64,000 nt of DNA from SZAS-79 sp963844255 (GCA_963844255.1 CAWJNP010000028.1:6223-70222), one strand, 5' to 3'; shown: positions 25,000 through 34,281, numbered from the stretch's first letter. The notes: generated from the letters alone by a model not told the origin. Numbers and translations are program-made.

Positions 25000-26589
25000 T
25001 CACTTGATGACCGGCGGGGTTTCGAAGGTGTGGTACGGCACCGGGCTGGGCAGATGGGTCCACTCCAGCGAATCGGCGCCCTCCCACTGCTTGTCGGCAG
25101 CCTTCTCACCGCTGGTAATCGCCTTGACGACGATGTAGAGGAAGAACACCTGCGAGAGTCCGAAGCCGAACGCGCCGATCGTCGAGATCTTGTTCCAGGT
25201 CTCGAACTGCAGGGCGTAGTCCGGGATGCGTCGCGGCATGCCGGCGAGGCCGAGGAAGTGCTGGACGAAGAAGATCATGTTGAAGAAGATCATCGACAGC
25301 CAGAAATGCCACTTGCCCAGCGTTTCGTTGTACATCCTGCCGGTCCACTTCGGCAGCCAGAAGTAAATCCCGGCAAAGGCCGTGAACAGGGCGCCGGCGA
25401 CCATCACGTAGTGGAAGTGCGCGACCACGTAATAGGTGTCCTGGAGCTGAATGTCGACCGCAGCCAGCGACAGCACCAGCCCGGAGAAACCGCCCATCGC
25501 GAACAGGAACAGGAATCCGAGCGCAAACAGCATCGGCGTCTCGAACGTGAGCGATCCGCGCCACATCGTCGCCACCCAGTTGAACATCTTTGCCGCGGTC
25601 GGCACGGCGATCAGCGTCGTGGCGTACATGAAGAACAGCTGGCCGGTGACCGGCATGCCGACGGTGTACATGTGGTGCGCCCAGACGATGAACGACAGGA
25701 TCGCGATCGAGGCCGTCGCATAGACCATCGAGGCATAGCCGAACAGCGGCTTGCTCGAGAACGCCGGGATGATCTGCGAGATCACGCCGAACGCCGGAAG
25801 GATGATGATGTAGACCTCGGGGTGGCCGAAGAACCAGAAGATATGCTGGTACAGAACCGGGTCGCCGCCGCCTGCCGCATTGAAGAACGAGGTGCCGAAA
25901 TGACGGTCGGTCAGCGTCATGGTCACCGCGCCGGCAAGCACCGGCATCGAGGCGATCAGCAGGTAGGCCGTGATCAGCCAGGTCCAGCAGAACAGCGGCA
26001 TCTTCATCAGCGTCATGCCCGGCGCGCGCATGTTCAGGATCGTGGTGACGATGTTGATCGACCCCATGATCGACGACATGCCGAGGATGTGCACGGCAAA
26101 AATCGTGAAGTCCATGCCGATGCCCATCTGCACCGTCAGCGGCGCGTACATCGTCCAGCCCACGCCCGGCGCTCCGCCCGGCATGAAGAACGACATGATC
26201 AGCAGCGTCCCGGCGAACGGCAGCAGCCAGAAGCTCCAGTTGTTCATCCGCGCGAACGCCATGTCCGGCGCACCGATCTGCATCGGGATCAGCCAGTTCG
26301 CGAAGCCGACGAATGCCGGCATGATCGCGCCGAACACCATGATCAGGCCGTGCATGGTCGTCATCTGGTTGAAGAAATCCGGATTCACGATCTGCAGCCC
26401 GGGTGAAAACAGCTCTGCGCGGATCACCAGCGCCATCACGCCGCCGACCATGAACATGGTGAAGCTGAACCACAGGTACAGCGTGCCGATGTCCTTGTGG
26501 TTGGTGGTTGTGATCCAGCGCATGATCCCGCCGTAACCGTGGTGGTGATCGTCGTGACCGTGACCGTGATCGTCGAGGACTGCGCTCAT
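25000..26589 (-). CDS. coxA: Cytochrome c oxidase subunit I (aa3-type)
   Basis: The catalytic subunit, with heme a and the heme a3-CuB centre, that reduces O2 and pumps protons. The 529-residue protein has twelve hydrophobic helices. Recognisable segments are TTTNHKDIGTLYLWF, HGLIMVFGAIMPAF, the CuB/heme HPEVYIIILPAFG with cross-linked Tyr, the K-channel and WAHHMYTVG, and DTYYVVAHFHYVM. The N-terminus is His/Asp-rich (DDHGHGHDDHHHGYGG), which may bind metal. The Met at 26589 follows an AGGAG site, so a longer frame upstream is not used. It lies directly downstream of coxB. Confidence 0.98.
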   Translation of the reverse strand: MSAVLDDHGHGHDDHHHGYGGIMRWITTTNHKDIGTLYLWFSFTMFMVGGVMALVIRAELFSPGLQIVNPDFFNQMTTMHGLIMVFGAIMPAFVGFANWLIPMQIGAPDMAFARMNNWSFWLLPFAGTLLIMSFFMPGGAPGVGWTMYAPLTVQMGIGMDFTIFAVHILGMSSIMGSINIVTTILNMRAPGMTLMKMPLFCWTWLITAYLLIASMPVLAGAVTMTLTDRHFGTSFFNAAGGGDPVLYQHIFWFFGHPEVYIIILPAFGVISQIIPAFSSKPLFGYASMVYATASIAILSFIVWAHHMYTVGMPVTGQLFFMYATTLIAVPTAAKMFNWVATMWRGSLTFETPMLFALGFLFLFAMGGFSGLVLSLAAVDIQLQDTYYVVAHFHYVMVAGALFTAFAGIYFWLPKWTGRMYNETLGKWHFWLSMIFFNMIFFVQHFLGLAGMPRRIPDYALQFETWNKISTIGAFGFGLSQVFFLYIVVKAITSGEKAADKQWEGADSLEWTHLPSPVPYHTFETPPVIK

Positions 26590-26611
26590 TGGGTTCTCCT
26601 GAAGATATCTG

Positions 26612-27760
26612 TTACTTGCGCAGGGCCTTGACTTCGGCGGGCTGGATCGCCTCGCCGGTCTTGTTGCCCCAGGCATTGCGTTCGTAGGTGATGACAGCGG
26701 CAATTTCCGTGTCGTTCAGCTGCTTGGCGAAGGACGCCATCGCGGTGCTTGCCTTGCCATTCAGGACGATGTCCAGATGTGCAGCCTTCGGGCCGTTGGC
26801 AATCTTGGAGCCGTCAAGCGCCGGGAACGCGGGCGGCATGCCCTTGCCCGTCGCCTGGTGGCAGGCGACGCAGTTGGAAGCGTAGACCTTCTCGCCACGT
26901 GCCTTGAGCTCATCCAGCGTATAGGTCTTGGTCGGATCGTCGGCCAGCGCGGCCAGCTTCTTCTTTTCGCCGTCGACCCACTTCGTATAGTCCTCGGCGC
27001 TGACCACTTTCACCACGATCGGCATGAAGCCGTGCTCCTTGCCGCACAGCTCGACGCACTGACCGCGGAAGGTGCCGATCTTGTTGGCCGTGAAGTGGGT
27101 GTCGCGGATGAAACCGGGGATCGCGTCCTGCTTCACGCCGAAGGCGTTCAGGCCCCACGAGTGGATCACGTCTGCGGCAGTGGTCAGGATGCGGACCTTC
27201 TTTCCGATCGGCACCACCACCTCGTGGTCGACTTCCAGCAGGTAGTTCTCGCCTTTCTCCGCCCGGCCCTCGATCTGGTCGCGCGGCGTCGCGAGCTGCG
27301 AAAGGAAGCTGATGCCTTCGCCCTCGCCCTTGATGTAGTCGTAGCCCCACTTCCACTGGTAGCCGGTGACCTTGATCGTGATGTCGGAATTGGTCGTGTC
27401 CTTCTGCGCGATGACCGTCTTGGTCACAGGCCACGCAATGCCGATCAGGATGAGCAGGGGAATGACGGTCCAGACGATCTCGACGGTTGTGTTCTCGTGG
27501 AAGTTCGCCGCCTTGTGGCCCTTGTCCTTGCGGTGGGCGAAGATCGAATAGAACATCACGCCGAACACGCCAATGAAGATCACGACGATCAGCGCCATGA
27601 CATATTCGTGCAGGCTGTGGATATCTGCCGCGATCTTGGTCGCCGGCGGCTGAAGATTCCACTCCAGCGCATGCGCACTTCCGGCTGCCATCAGCGCAAA
27701 CAGCCCTGCGGCCAGCGCCCATCGTCCAATTTTCCCTGCCGAGACCTGTTGCATGCTCAC
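26612..27760 (-). CDS. coxB: Cytochrome c oxidase subunit II with fused cytochrome c domain
   Basis: A 382-residue subunit II of the caa3-like layout. A signal peptide (to about residue 31) and two transmembrane helices are followed by the CuA cupredoxin domain with ligands in VIHSWGL and GQCVELCGKEHGFM. The C-terminal part is a c-type cytochrome domain with the heme motif NCVACHQ and the distal Met region ending near MASFAKQL. Such fusions receive electrons directly on their own heme. It is first in the coxB-coxA-ctaG-coxC block. Confidence 0.97.
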   Translation of the reverse strand: MSMQQVSAGKIGRWALAAGLFALMAAGSAHALEWNLQPPATKIAADIHSLHEYVMALIVVIFIGVFGVMFYSIFAHRKDKGHKAANFHENTTVEIVWTVIPLLILIGIAWPVTKTVIAQKDTTNSDITIKVTGYQWKWGYDYIKGEGEGISFLSQLATPRDQIEGRAEKGENYLLEVDHEVVVPIGKKVRILTTAADVIHSWGLNAFGVKQDAIPGFIRDTHFTANKIGTFRGQCVELCGKEHGFMPIVVKVVSAEDYTKWVDGEKKKLAALADDPTKTYTLDELKARGEKVYASNCVACHQATGKGMPPAFPALDGSKIANGPKAAHLDIVLNGKASTAMASFAKQLNDTEIAAVITYERNAWGNKTGEAIQPAEVKALRK

Positions 27761-27770
27761 CTTTCGACTC

Positions 27771-28265
27771 CTAGTTCCGTAATCTTCTGTTCAGCTCGCC
27801 CGCCAGATCCAGCCGCGCCTGCGGGTGCAGGTGGCGACCGATCTCCAGGCTGCGACCCGGCACTGCGAGCATGACCCGCGCGCCTGTCCCCTCCCCCGCC
27901 AGCTTCACGCTCGCCAGAGCCGGATTGAACTCATGGCAGCGCATCGAATCCGATTCACGTACTTCTATCAGCAGTCTGCCTTTGTCGAGCTGAATTCGCT
28001 CGTAATCCGCAGCATGCCGGCCATTCACCAAAAACGCGATTCCCAGGCAAACCAGTTCAATTCCCGCGAAGGGCAGGACCATCCATGCCCCCAGCGCCGC
28101 AAAAAAAACCGCTATGCCGATCGTAACGAACGCGATCAGCCCGAAGGCCCACATCAGTCCGGCCGGAGAAATCGAGCAATTTCGCTTGAGGAGCAGGTCG
28201 AATCCGGACCCCTGCCCCTGAAACGCCAATTCTCGGCAGGGAAACTCCTGACTCCAACCGTTCAT
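27771..28265 (-). CDS. DUF2244 membrane protein
   Basis: From the Met at 28265 the protein has 164 residues; the open frame extends to 28376 but the extra part does not resemble the family. It begins with the conserved LKRNCSISP segment and has two adjacent transmembrane helices. The C-terminal soluble domain contains the R-x-H-x-H-P-like RHLHPQARLDLAGELNRRL. DUF2244 proteins are small inner membrane proteins of unknown function. It lies 10 bp downstream of the coxB start on the same strand, the usual place. Confidence 0.8.
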   Translation of the reverse strand: MNGWSQEFPCRELAFQGQGSGFDLLLKRNCSISPAGLMWAFGLIAFVTIGIAVFFAALGAWMVLPFAGIELVCLGIAFLVNGRHAADYERIQLDKGRLLIEVRESDSMRCHEFNPALASVKLAGEGTGARVMLAVPGRSLEIGRHLHPQARLDLAGELNRRLRN

Positions 28266-28340
28266 GGAAGCGTCCCTTCGGACACCGCAAAAAAAGCCCG
28301 CGTAAGTTACCACAGCGCCCCAAAGCAAACAAGCCGAAAC

Positions 28341-28357
28341 CCGAGATAAAGCCTCGG
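28341..28357 (-). terminator. Possible weak terminator after bioC
   Basis: CCGAG/CTCGG 5-bp stem with a short loop, followed on the reverse strand by a T-rich stretch. It lies between the bioC stop and the DUF2244 start. The stem is short, so this is tentative. Confidence 0.3.
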
Positions 28358-28379
28358 ATTTAGACGCGTTTTCCAAAAA

Positions 28380-29240
28380 TCAATCGCGTTTTCTTATGCC
28401 TGGATCGAGCCGTACAATCGCGTGACCTTCGGCGCTACGCCGCGGCGCAGCCTTCCATGCGTGCCCGTACACCACTTCGATCGTGGCCGGTAAGCGACCT
28501 TCCCGAACAAAGGAGCCCAGTCTGTCGAGTGCATGCTTCCATCGGCGTGGTCCCATCAGACCGCGCGATCTTCCTTCGAGGGCGCAGGTCTGGCCGCTGT
28601 CGCGCAGCTCCGCAAGCATCTGCCCGGCGCCGGAGTAGGTCAGCGTGATCGTCTCGGTGTCCATCACCGGTGCGGCAAAGCCGGCCGCCACCAGCATGTC
28701 GCCGAGATCGTGCATGTCGACAAAGCCATGCACGCGCGGCGCCTGGCCCTTGCCGGCCAGTGCCTGGCGCAACTCCTTCAGCGTATCCGGCCCGAGCGTA
28801 CTGAACATCAGCAAACCCTCGACTTCAAGTACCCGGTGGAACTCGCCGATCGCGGCCTGGACGTCAGGGGACCAATGCAGCGCCATGTTGGACCAGACCA
28901 TCGAGCACGCGCCCGTCTCGAGTGGCATGCGCGCCATATCGGCGCATATCCGCATCGGCCCCGGACGGCCTCGGGCGCGATCGAGCAAACGCTGCGCAAT
29001 ATTGCGCGGAACGGCGGTTTGCAGCATGGGCAGGGCAAGATCGAGCGCGAGCAGGTGTGCCCCGGGATAGCGCTGCGCGAACTGCGCAGCCTGTGGAGCG
29101 CCGCCGGCGCCGGCGTCCAGAATCCGGCGTGGCGCAAGCTTGACGTAGTCGAGTCGCTCCAGCATCCGCCCTCCGACCTCTGCTTCGAGCCGGGCCGCGC
29201 CGGCATAGGTTCGCGCGGCGCGCTCGAAGCTGCGCCGCAC
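28380..29240 (-). CDS. bioC: Malonyl-ACP O-methyltransferase BioC
   Basis: A SAM-dependent methyltransferase that esterifies malonyl-ACP to start pimeloyl synthesis for biotin. The 286-residue frame has the BioC N-terminus VRRSFERAARTYAGAARLE, motif I ILDAGAGG, the SNMALHWSPDVQAAI segment and LMFSTLGPDTLKELRQA, which distinguish BioC from other methyltransferases. The start is uncertain: the GTG at 29240 is inside the conserved N-terminus, and the frame continues upstream without ATG to the amidase stop at 29315. No other bio gene is in the window. Confidence 0.85.
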   Translation of the reverse strand: MRRSFERAARTYAGAARLEAEVGGRMLERLDYVKLAPRRILDAGAGGAPQAAQFAQRYPGAHLLALDLALPMLQTAVPRNIAQRLLDRARGRPGPMRICADMARMPLETGACSMVWSNMALHWSPDVQAAIGEFHRVLEVEGLLMFSTLGPDTLKELRQALAGKGQAPRVHGFVDMHDLGDMLVAAGFAAPVMDTETITLTYSGAGQMLAELRDSGQTCALEGRSRGLMGPRRWKHALDRLGSFVREGRLPATIEVVYGHAWKAAPRRSAEGHAIVRLDPGIRKRD

Positions 29241-29312
29241 GCGACGCGAGTCGAGGGCAAAAGCGGGTGGCGGCGTGGCGACCAGCGGCGGAGGCGGCGG
29301 AAAAGTTCCGGG

Positions 29313-30689
29313 CTACGCGACCGTGCGCCGCGTAATCGGCGCGAGCGCCAGCTCGATGCTGCGAGCGACTGCGAGTATGCGGCGATCCGTTCCTGCCAGT
29401 CCGGCGACCGACAACCCGACCGGCGCCTCGCCGGGCGCCTGACATGGCAGCGTAACGCCACATCCGTCGAGGATGTTCCCCAGGCCCGTATTGCGAAGCA
29501 CGCGCATGTTGAGGCGGAAATAATCGTCGTCGCTGCGATCGGCATCGGCAATCGTCGGCGCGATTGCGGCGCACGTCGGGTACAACATCGCATCGTACGG
29601 CGCACACAGCGTTTCGGCCGCACGAATGGCTGCGGCCCGGTCGAAACCGAGCTGAATATAGTCGGCCGCATTGAAATCCTTCGCAAGCACGACGCGCTTT
29701 GCGACCCTCGGGTCGTAACCTGCCGAGCGCGATTCCAGTCGCTTGCGGTGGATCAGCCACGCCTCCGCGCCCGCGAATCCTCCGTTTTTGTACAGATCCT
29801 GGGCACGCGTGAACTGCGGTGCATCAACCCGGGCCACGATCGCCCCTGCCGCGGAGAGGCCCGCCACTGCTCGCTCGAACGCCGTCGCAACCTCCGGATC
29901 CAGTTCGTCGAACAAGCTGCAATTCGGTACCATCAGCCGCATCCCCGAAACCGGCAGCACAGGCAGAGGATCAGGGGCAACGCCGGCCATCAATGCGTCG
30001 TATGCCGCGCAGCACGCCACGCTGTTCGCCAGCGGCCCCACGGAATCGAGCGTCCAGGACAACGGAAAGGCACCGTCGCGCGGGATCCGGCTCGCCGTCG
30101 GCTTGAACCCGGTCACGCCGCACAATGCCGCGGGCAGGCGCACCGAGCCGCGCGTATCCGAACCCAGGCCCATCGCGCACATCCCGTCGGCTACCGACAC
30201 CGCAGCGCCCGAGGACGATCCGCCGGGCACGCGTCCCGTGGCCCGATCGTAGGGATTCCTGGGCGTACCGTAATGGGGATTGAGACCAAGCCCGCCAAAT
30301 GCGAACTCGACCATGTTGGTGCGCCCGACGATCACCGCACCTGCGGCGCGAAGGCGCGCGACGGCCGGTGCATCGACCGAGGCCGGCGGTGCATCGTCAA
30401 GCACCTTCGAGCCCGCGCGGGTCACGTCGCCGGCGACGTCGTACAGGTCCTTGACCGAAACCGGAATGCCCTCGACAGGCGAACGGACGATCCCGGCGCG
30501 CCGCAGTCGATCTGAATGGTCGGCTTCAGCGCGCGCCATTTCAGCATAGACCTTGATGAAGGCGCGCGCGCCTTCGCCCCCGGGGTCGGCGATCTTCGCC
30601 AACGCCTCGTCGACCAGCGCGCGGCTCGTGATTTTCCCCGCCGCCAGATCTGCGCCCAGCTTTGCAACCGTCCACATGGTTATGTCCAT
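29313..30689 (-). CDS. Amidase signature family enzyme
   Basis: About 458 residues from the Met at 30689 (the frame opens to 30740; another Met lies 4 codons later). It has the amidase signature catalytic set: Lys in PVSVKDLYD, the Gly/Ser-rich loop GGSSSGAAVSVADG and the nucleophile Ser in GSDTRGSVRLPAALCG. Such enzymes hydrolyse amides, from Glu-tRNA amidotransferase-like substrates to aryl amides; gatC and gatB are absent, so it is probably a catabolic amidase rather than GatA. It lies upstream of bioC in the same frame. Confidence 0.88.
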   Translation of the reverse strand: MDITMWTVAKLGADLAAGKITSRALVDEALAKIADPGGEGARAFIKVYAEMARAEADHSDRLRRAGIVRSPVEGIPVSVKDLYDVAGDVTRAGSKVLDDAPPASVDAPAVARLRAAGAVIVGRTNMVEFAFGGLGLNPHYGTPRNPYDRATGRVPGGSSSGAAVSVADGMCAMGLGSDTRGSVRLPAALCGVTGFKPTASRIPRDGAFPLSWTLDSVGPLANSVACCAAYDALMAGVAPDPLPVLPVSGMRLMVPNCSLFDELDPEVATAFERAVAGLSAAGAIVARVDAPQFTRAQDLYKNGGFAGAEAWLIHRKRLESRSAGYDPRVAKRVVLAKDFNAADYIQLGFDRAAAIRAAETLCAPYDAMLYPTCAAIAPTIADADRSDDDYFRLNMRVLRNTGLGNILDGCGVTLPCQAPGEAPVGLSVAGLAGTDRRILAVARSIELALAPITRRTVA

Positions 30690-30819
30690 CCGCTCAGGAG
30701 AAAGTCGCAGATTCTGCGCGGGGTGCAGATGGCGCGTCAACCGCGAATCGGTATGCCTGGTGTCGTGCCTGCACGCCGGCGGCGTGCAGAAGGTGCGGCA
30801 TGCCGCATAATCGCCGGCG

Positions 30820-31533
30820 ATGCGATCGCCTCACGGAACACGCGGTTCAAGCGGCATTGCCGACTGGTTTTTCGGCGGGACCTGCTATCTGTGCCGCGGC
30901 GAAAGCCGGAGCGGCGTGGTGTGTGCTGCGTGCCGCGCTGACCTGCCGCGGCTTTCGCCGCTGCGCTGTCCGCGATGCGCGTTGCCCGTTGCACAAGGCC
31001 TGCCCTGCGGGCGGTGCATCGGGGATCCACCGGCATACGACGCCACGGTCGCGGTGTTCGAGTACGCGTTCCCGGCAGACGCCCTGGTGCAGGGGCTGAA
31101 ATTCCGCGCCGAACTCGCACTGGCGCCGCTTTTGGCCGACGAACTCGCGGCGGCGGTCCGCGCCGGTGCAGCCGACGAAATCGATCTGATCATTCCAGCA
31201 CCGCTTCATCCAGATCGCCTTGCGGAGCGCGGCTTCAACCAGGCGATGGAAATTGCGCGCTGCGTCGCCGCCCGGCTGGGCGTGCCGGTGGCAGCCGATC
31301 TCTGCGGGCGCGTTCGCCCCACTCCCCCACAGACCGATCTTCCCTTGAAAGGACGCCGCGACAACGTGCGCGGCGCATTCGGCTGCCGCCGTCGGTTGGA
31401 TGCCAGGCACATTGCGGTCGTCGATGATGTGATGACGACCGGCGCGACGCTCGACGAAATTGCCGCCACGCTGAAGAAATCCGGCGCGAACCGGGTGGTG
31501 AACTGGGTCGTCGCACGAACCACGATCGAATGA
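30820..31533 (+). CDS. comF: ComF family phosphoribosyltransferase-like protein
   Basis: A 237-residue ComF-type protein linked to natural DNA uptake. The N-terminal zinc-binding part has CYLC, CAAC, CPRC and CGRC pairs. The phosphoribosyltransferase-like domain has the PRPP-loop VVDDVMTTGAT near residues 201-211 and the family RGFNQAMEIA and LPLKGRRDNVRGAF segments. ComF is needed for transformation in several bacteria, but its biochemical role is unclear. It is followed by trmL on the same strand, as in many beta-proteobacteria. Confidence 0.92.
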   Translation: MRSPHGTRGSSGIADWFFGGTCYLCRGESRSGVVCAACRADLPRLSPLRCPRCALPVAQGLPCGRCIGDPPAYDATVAVFEYAFPADALVQGLKFRAELALAPLLADELAAAVRAGAADEIDLIIPAPLHPDRLAERGFNQAMEIARCVAARLGVPVAADLCGRVRPTPPQTDLPLKGRRDNVRGAFGCRRRLDARHIAVVDDVMTTGATLDEIAATLKKSGANRVVNWVVARTTIE

Positions 31534-31548
31534 GGCGTCCGCCGCCGC

Positions 31549-32013
31549 ATGTTCCACATCGTCCTCTACCAGCCTGAAATCCCCCCGAACACGGGCAACA
31601 TCATCCGGCTCGCGGCGAACACGGGTGCTCAGCTGCACCTCGTCTCGCCGCTCGGATTTTCAATCGATGACAGACAACTGCGCCGGGCGGGACTCGACTA
31701 TCACGAATTTGCGCGCATTCGCGTGCACGGCGACTGGCCTGCCTGCCTCGACACGCTCGCAGGAGCCAGGCGTTTTGCCTGCTCGACGAAGGGCACGACC
31801 CGGCATACCACGCCCGCCTACACGGAAGGTGACGCCTTTGTGTTCGGTCCCGAAACGCGCGGTCTGCCCGACGAAATCATCGGGGGCGTTCCCGCGGAAA
31901 ATCGCCTCAGGATCCCGATGCGACCCGACAATCGCAGCCTGAATCTTTCGAATGCCGTGGCGGTCATCGTGTTTGAAGCCTGGCGCCAGCTCGGTTTTGC
32001 CGGCTCGGTCTAG
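31549..32013 (+). CDS. trmL: tRNA (cytidine(34)-2'-O)-methyltransferase TrmL
   Basis: A 154-residue SPOUT-class methyltransferase that methylates the wobble 2'-OH in tRNA-Leu species. Family motifs are QPEIPPNTGNIIRLAANTG at 8-26, FGPETRGLP and the trefoil-knot C-terminus IPMRPDNRSLNLSNAVAV, given here in parts below 20 residues. The length is typical. The stop overlaps the convergent gpsA stop by 4 bp. Confidence 0.95.
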   Translation: MFHIVLYQPEIPPNTGNIIRLAANTGAQLHLVSPLGFSIDDRQLRRAGLDYHEFARIRVHGDWPACLDTLAGARRFACSTKGTTRHTTPAYTEGDAFVFGPETRGLPDEIIGGVPAENRLRIPMRPDNRSLNLSNAVAVIVFEAWRQLGFAGSV

Positions 32014-32999
32014 CTTTCGCTTCTTGGATCCCGCGAAAGCAGAAGTTCGAGCGCCGCCTGCGCAGATACCTTTCCGGCGAGCACCCCGCCGACCGCACGC
32101 GAGATCGGCATGTCGACACTGCATCGTTCGGCCAGGACGAGCACTTCGCGAGCTGAGCGTACCCCTTCGGCCACATGACCCAGCTCGGCGAGTATCGTGG
32201 CGAGGGGTTTTCCCTGGGCCAGTTCCAGTCCTACGCGGCGATTGCGCGAGAGCGTTCCGGTTGCGGTCAGAATCAGGTCGCCGGCCCCCGTCAGACCCAT
32301 GATCGTTTCGGCGCTGCCTCCCAGCGCCACACCAAGCCGCTGAATCTCCGCGAGGCCACGCGTCACCAGCGCGGCACGTGCGTTCTGCCCGAGCCCCATG
32401 CCGTCCGATATCCCCACGGCAATCGCCAGTACGTTCTTCACGGCGCCACCGACTTCCACGCCGACCAGGTCGGCGGTGTAATAGACACGCAGGCGACCGC
32501 CGTGCAGGGCGGATGCCGTGGTACGAGCAAACGTCGCGTCCCGCGCGGCGAGCGTGAGCGCGCAGGGCAGTCCCTGCGCGACCTCGATCGCAAAAGACGG
32601 GCCCGACAGGGCACCGCATGCAGGAAGGGCTTCGCCGTACACCGCTTCCATCACCTGGTGCGGGAGCAGTCCGGTGCCCTCCTCGAATCCCTTGCAAAGC
32701 CAGATGACCGGCGTTCGCGAGTCCTGCGCGCAGAGCGCCTGCGCAAGCGGACGCAGTCCTGAAACCGGCGTGCCCGCAATGACAAGCCCGGCCCCGGACA
32801 GCGCCGCACCCATGTCCGCAGTGACCGACAACTCCGGCGGAAGTACGGCGCCCGCGAGATAGCGCAGGTTGCAGCGGGTCGCCGCCATATCTTCTGCCTG
32901 GGCAGGATCGCGCGCCCACAGCGATACCGCGTGCCGCCGGGCCAGTGCGATGCCCAACCCGGTGCCCCAGGCGCCTGCACCGAGTATCGCTATATTCAC
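32010..32999 (-). CDS. gpsA: Glycerol-3-phosphate dehydrogenase [NAD(P)+]
   Basis: A 329-residue cytosolic enzyme that makes glycerol 3-phosphate for phospholipids. The Rossmann motif GAGAWGTGLGIALA starts at residue 7, ALSGPSFAIEVAQG and the catalytic Lys in GAVKNVLAIAVGISDG are present, and the LTGAGDLILTATG and SRNRRVG motifs are intact. In most proteobacteria gpsA follows secB directly; here an SH3-domain gene lies between secB and gpsA, all on the reverse strand. Confidence 0.97.
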   Translation of the reverse strand: MNIAILGAGAWGTGLGIALARRHAVSLWARDPAQAEDMAATRCNLRYLAGAVLPPELSVTADMGAALSGAGLVIAGTPVSGLRPLAQALCAQDSRTPVIWLCKGFEEGTGLLPHQVMEAVYGEALPACGALSGPSFAIEVAQGLPCALTLAARDATFARTTASALHGGRLRVYYTADLVGVEVGGAVKNVLAIAVGISDGMGLGQNARAALVTRGLAEIQRLGVALGGSAETIMGLTGAGDLILTATGTLSRNRRVGLELAQGKPLATILAELGHVAEGVRSAREVLVLAERCSVDMPISRAVGGVLAGKVSAQAALELLLSRDPRSES

Positions 33000-33035
33000 G
33001 AGAACCGCACGAATGCCCGGATCAGGCTTGCGTGC

Positions 33036-33470
33036 TCAGAGGCCCCAGACCAGGGCGGACTTGAGGTACCCCGTACCGCCATCGGCGTGCCGGACACGCA
33101 GCCAGCCGCCCGGGACGATCTCGACCAGGTCCAGCGCGACGTTCTGCGTCGCCTTGAACGCCGGCGGCGCCCCCTCTTCCGCGCGGCTCAGGATGTCCAC
33201 GTTGGGCGTCGTGACAATCACCATGCGGCGCTCCGAAAGGAACTTCTTCTCCACCCACGACAAGGTGCCGGTATGGTCGCGAACCTTGACCCACGCATCC
33301 AGGTTGACGATCACCTCGAGCGGATAGAACCGCGACGCAACGTACATCGGAGTGGAAACCTTCGAAGGCGCGTCGTACATCACGACAGCACTGTCTGCCA
33401 CGCTACGAAACTCGGCCGCATGCGCACCGGAAGCGCAGACCAGCACGAATGCCGCCAGCAGGCTGCGCAT
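33036..33470 (-). CDS. Periplasmic SH3 domain protein
   Basis: A 144-residue protein with a signal peptide (about 1-18, ending AHA) and bacterial SH3-type beta strands (VMYDAPSKVSTPMYVASRFYPLEVIV, shortened here, then WVKVRDHTGTLSWVEKKFL and a second copy GGWLRVRHADGGTGYL). Such domains bind peptidoglycan or other envelope partners. It is regularly found between secB and gpsA in beta-proteobacteria. No enzymatic domain is seen. It starts 2 bp after the secB stop. Confidence 0.8.
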   Translation of the reverse strand: MRSLLAAFVLVCASGAHAAEFRSVADSAVVMYDAPSKVSTPMYVASRFYPLEVIVNLDAWVKVRDHTGTLSWVEKKFLSERRMVIVTTPNVDILSRAEEGAPPAFKATQNVALDLVEIVPGGWLRVRHADGGTGYLKSALVWGL

Positions 33471-33472
33471 GA

Positions 33473-33931
33473 TCAGTGCGCCACCTCGATGCGCGGTCCG
33501 TCCTGTGCACTTTCCTGCTGGCGCTGGACGTAAAGCGCCTCGAAGGACATCGGCGCAAGCAGAACCGGCGGAAATCCTCCGCGCGTGACGAGGTCGGAGA
33601 TGACTTCCCGGACGTACGGATACAGAATCGTCGGACAGCCGATGCCGAGCAGGGGATCGAGTTCCTCCTGCGGCACACCGCGTATCGTGAATATCCCGGC
33701 CTGCGTCGCCTCGGCGAGAAAAAGGGTCTTTTCCCCGGTTCGCGCCGTCACCGTCACCGTTACGACGACCTCATACAGTGCCTCGGCGAACGAGTTCGCC
33801 TCGTGATGCACCTGTACATCGAGTTCGGGCGCGTCGCCCTGCATGAACACCTGCGGCGCGTTGGGGATTTCGAGGGAAAGATCCTTCACGTAGAGCTTCT
33901 CGATGTTGAAGGTCGCTTGCTGATCGGACAT
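33473..33931 (-). CDS. secB: Protein-export chaperone SecB
   Basis: A 152-residue cytoplasmic chaperone that holds precursors unfolded and passes them to SecA. Conserved segments are FNIEKLYVKDLSLEIPNAP, HHEANSFAEALYEV, the core ETQAGIF-like EATQAGIFTI, and GCPTILYPYVREVISDLVTRGGFPPV, quoted only in part. The length matches the family. It lies downstream of grxC on the same strand, as is typical. Confidence 0.97.
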   Translation of the reverse strand: MSDQQATFNIEKLYVKDLSLEIPNAPQVFMQGDAPELDVQVHHEANSFAEALYEVVVTVTVTARTGEKTLFLAEATQAGIFTIRGVPQEELDPLLGIGCPTILYPYVREVISDLVTRGGFPPVLLAPMSFEALYVQRQQESAQDGPRIEVAH

Positions 33932-34006
33932 GGGAGACTTCTCCGGTTGGCTCCCGGGGCGTCATCGCGCCCGGAGAGGATTGTTACCTTGCGCTCTTCT
34001 GGGGTG

Positions 34007-34279
34007 TCAGCGCTGCGAAGGCACGGGCGCCAGCAGCGCATCGAGCTTTCCCGCACGCTCCAGTGCGTAAAGGTCGTCGCAGCCGCCGACGTGCAAATCC
34101 CCGATCCATATCTGCGGCACCGAGGTACGTCCGCTCCTGGCCGTCATTTCTTCACGGCGCCGCGGTTCCAGGTCCACGCGAATCTTCTCGAACTCGCCGA
34201 CGCCCTTGGCCTTTATCAGGCGCTCTGCGGAAATGCAATACGGACAGGTCGCCGTACAGTACATCAGGACACGCGACAT
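34007..34279 (-). CDS. grxC: Glutaredoxin 3
   Basis: A 90-residue dithiol glutaredoxin with active-site CPYC at 12-15, the TSVPQIWIGDLHVGG segment with the cis-Pro, and GGCDDL binding glutathione. The true start is the Met at 34279, giving MSRVLMYCTATCPYC; the upstream open frame overlaps the rhodanese gene and is not used. It is placed 2 bp after the rhodanese stop and before secB on the same strand. Confidence 0.95.
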   Translation of the reverse strand: MSRVLMYCTATCPYCISAERLIKAKGVGEFEKIRVDLEPRRREEMTARSGRTSVPQIWIGDLHVGGCDDLYALERAGKLDALLAPVPSQR

Positions 34280-34281
34280 GC

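Noticed and set aside
25106..26473. A 455-codon reverse-strand frame inside the coxA region
   Set aside because: It overlaps coxA in another frame of the same strand; its Asp/Arg/His-rich content is a GC-rich shadow of the real subunit I gene.
28533..30515. A 660-codon + strand frame across bioC and the amidase
   Set aside because: Antisense to two genes with clear family motifs; no recognisable domain.
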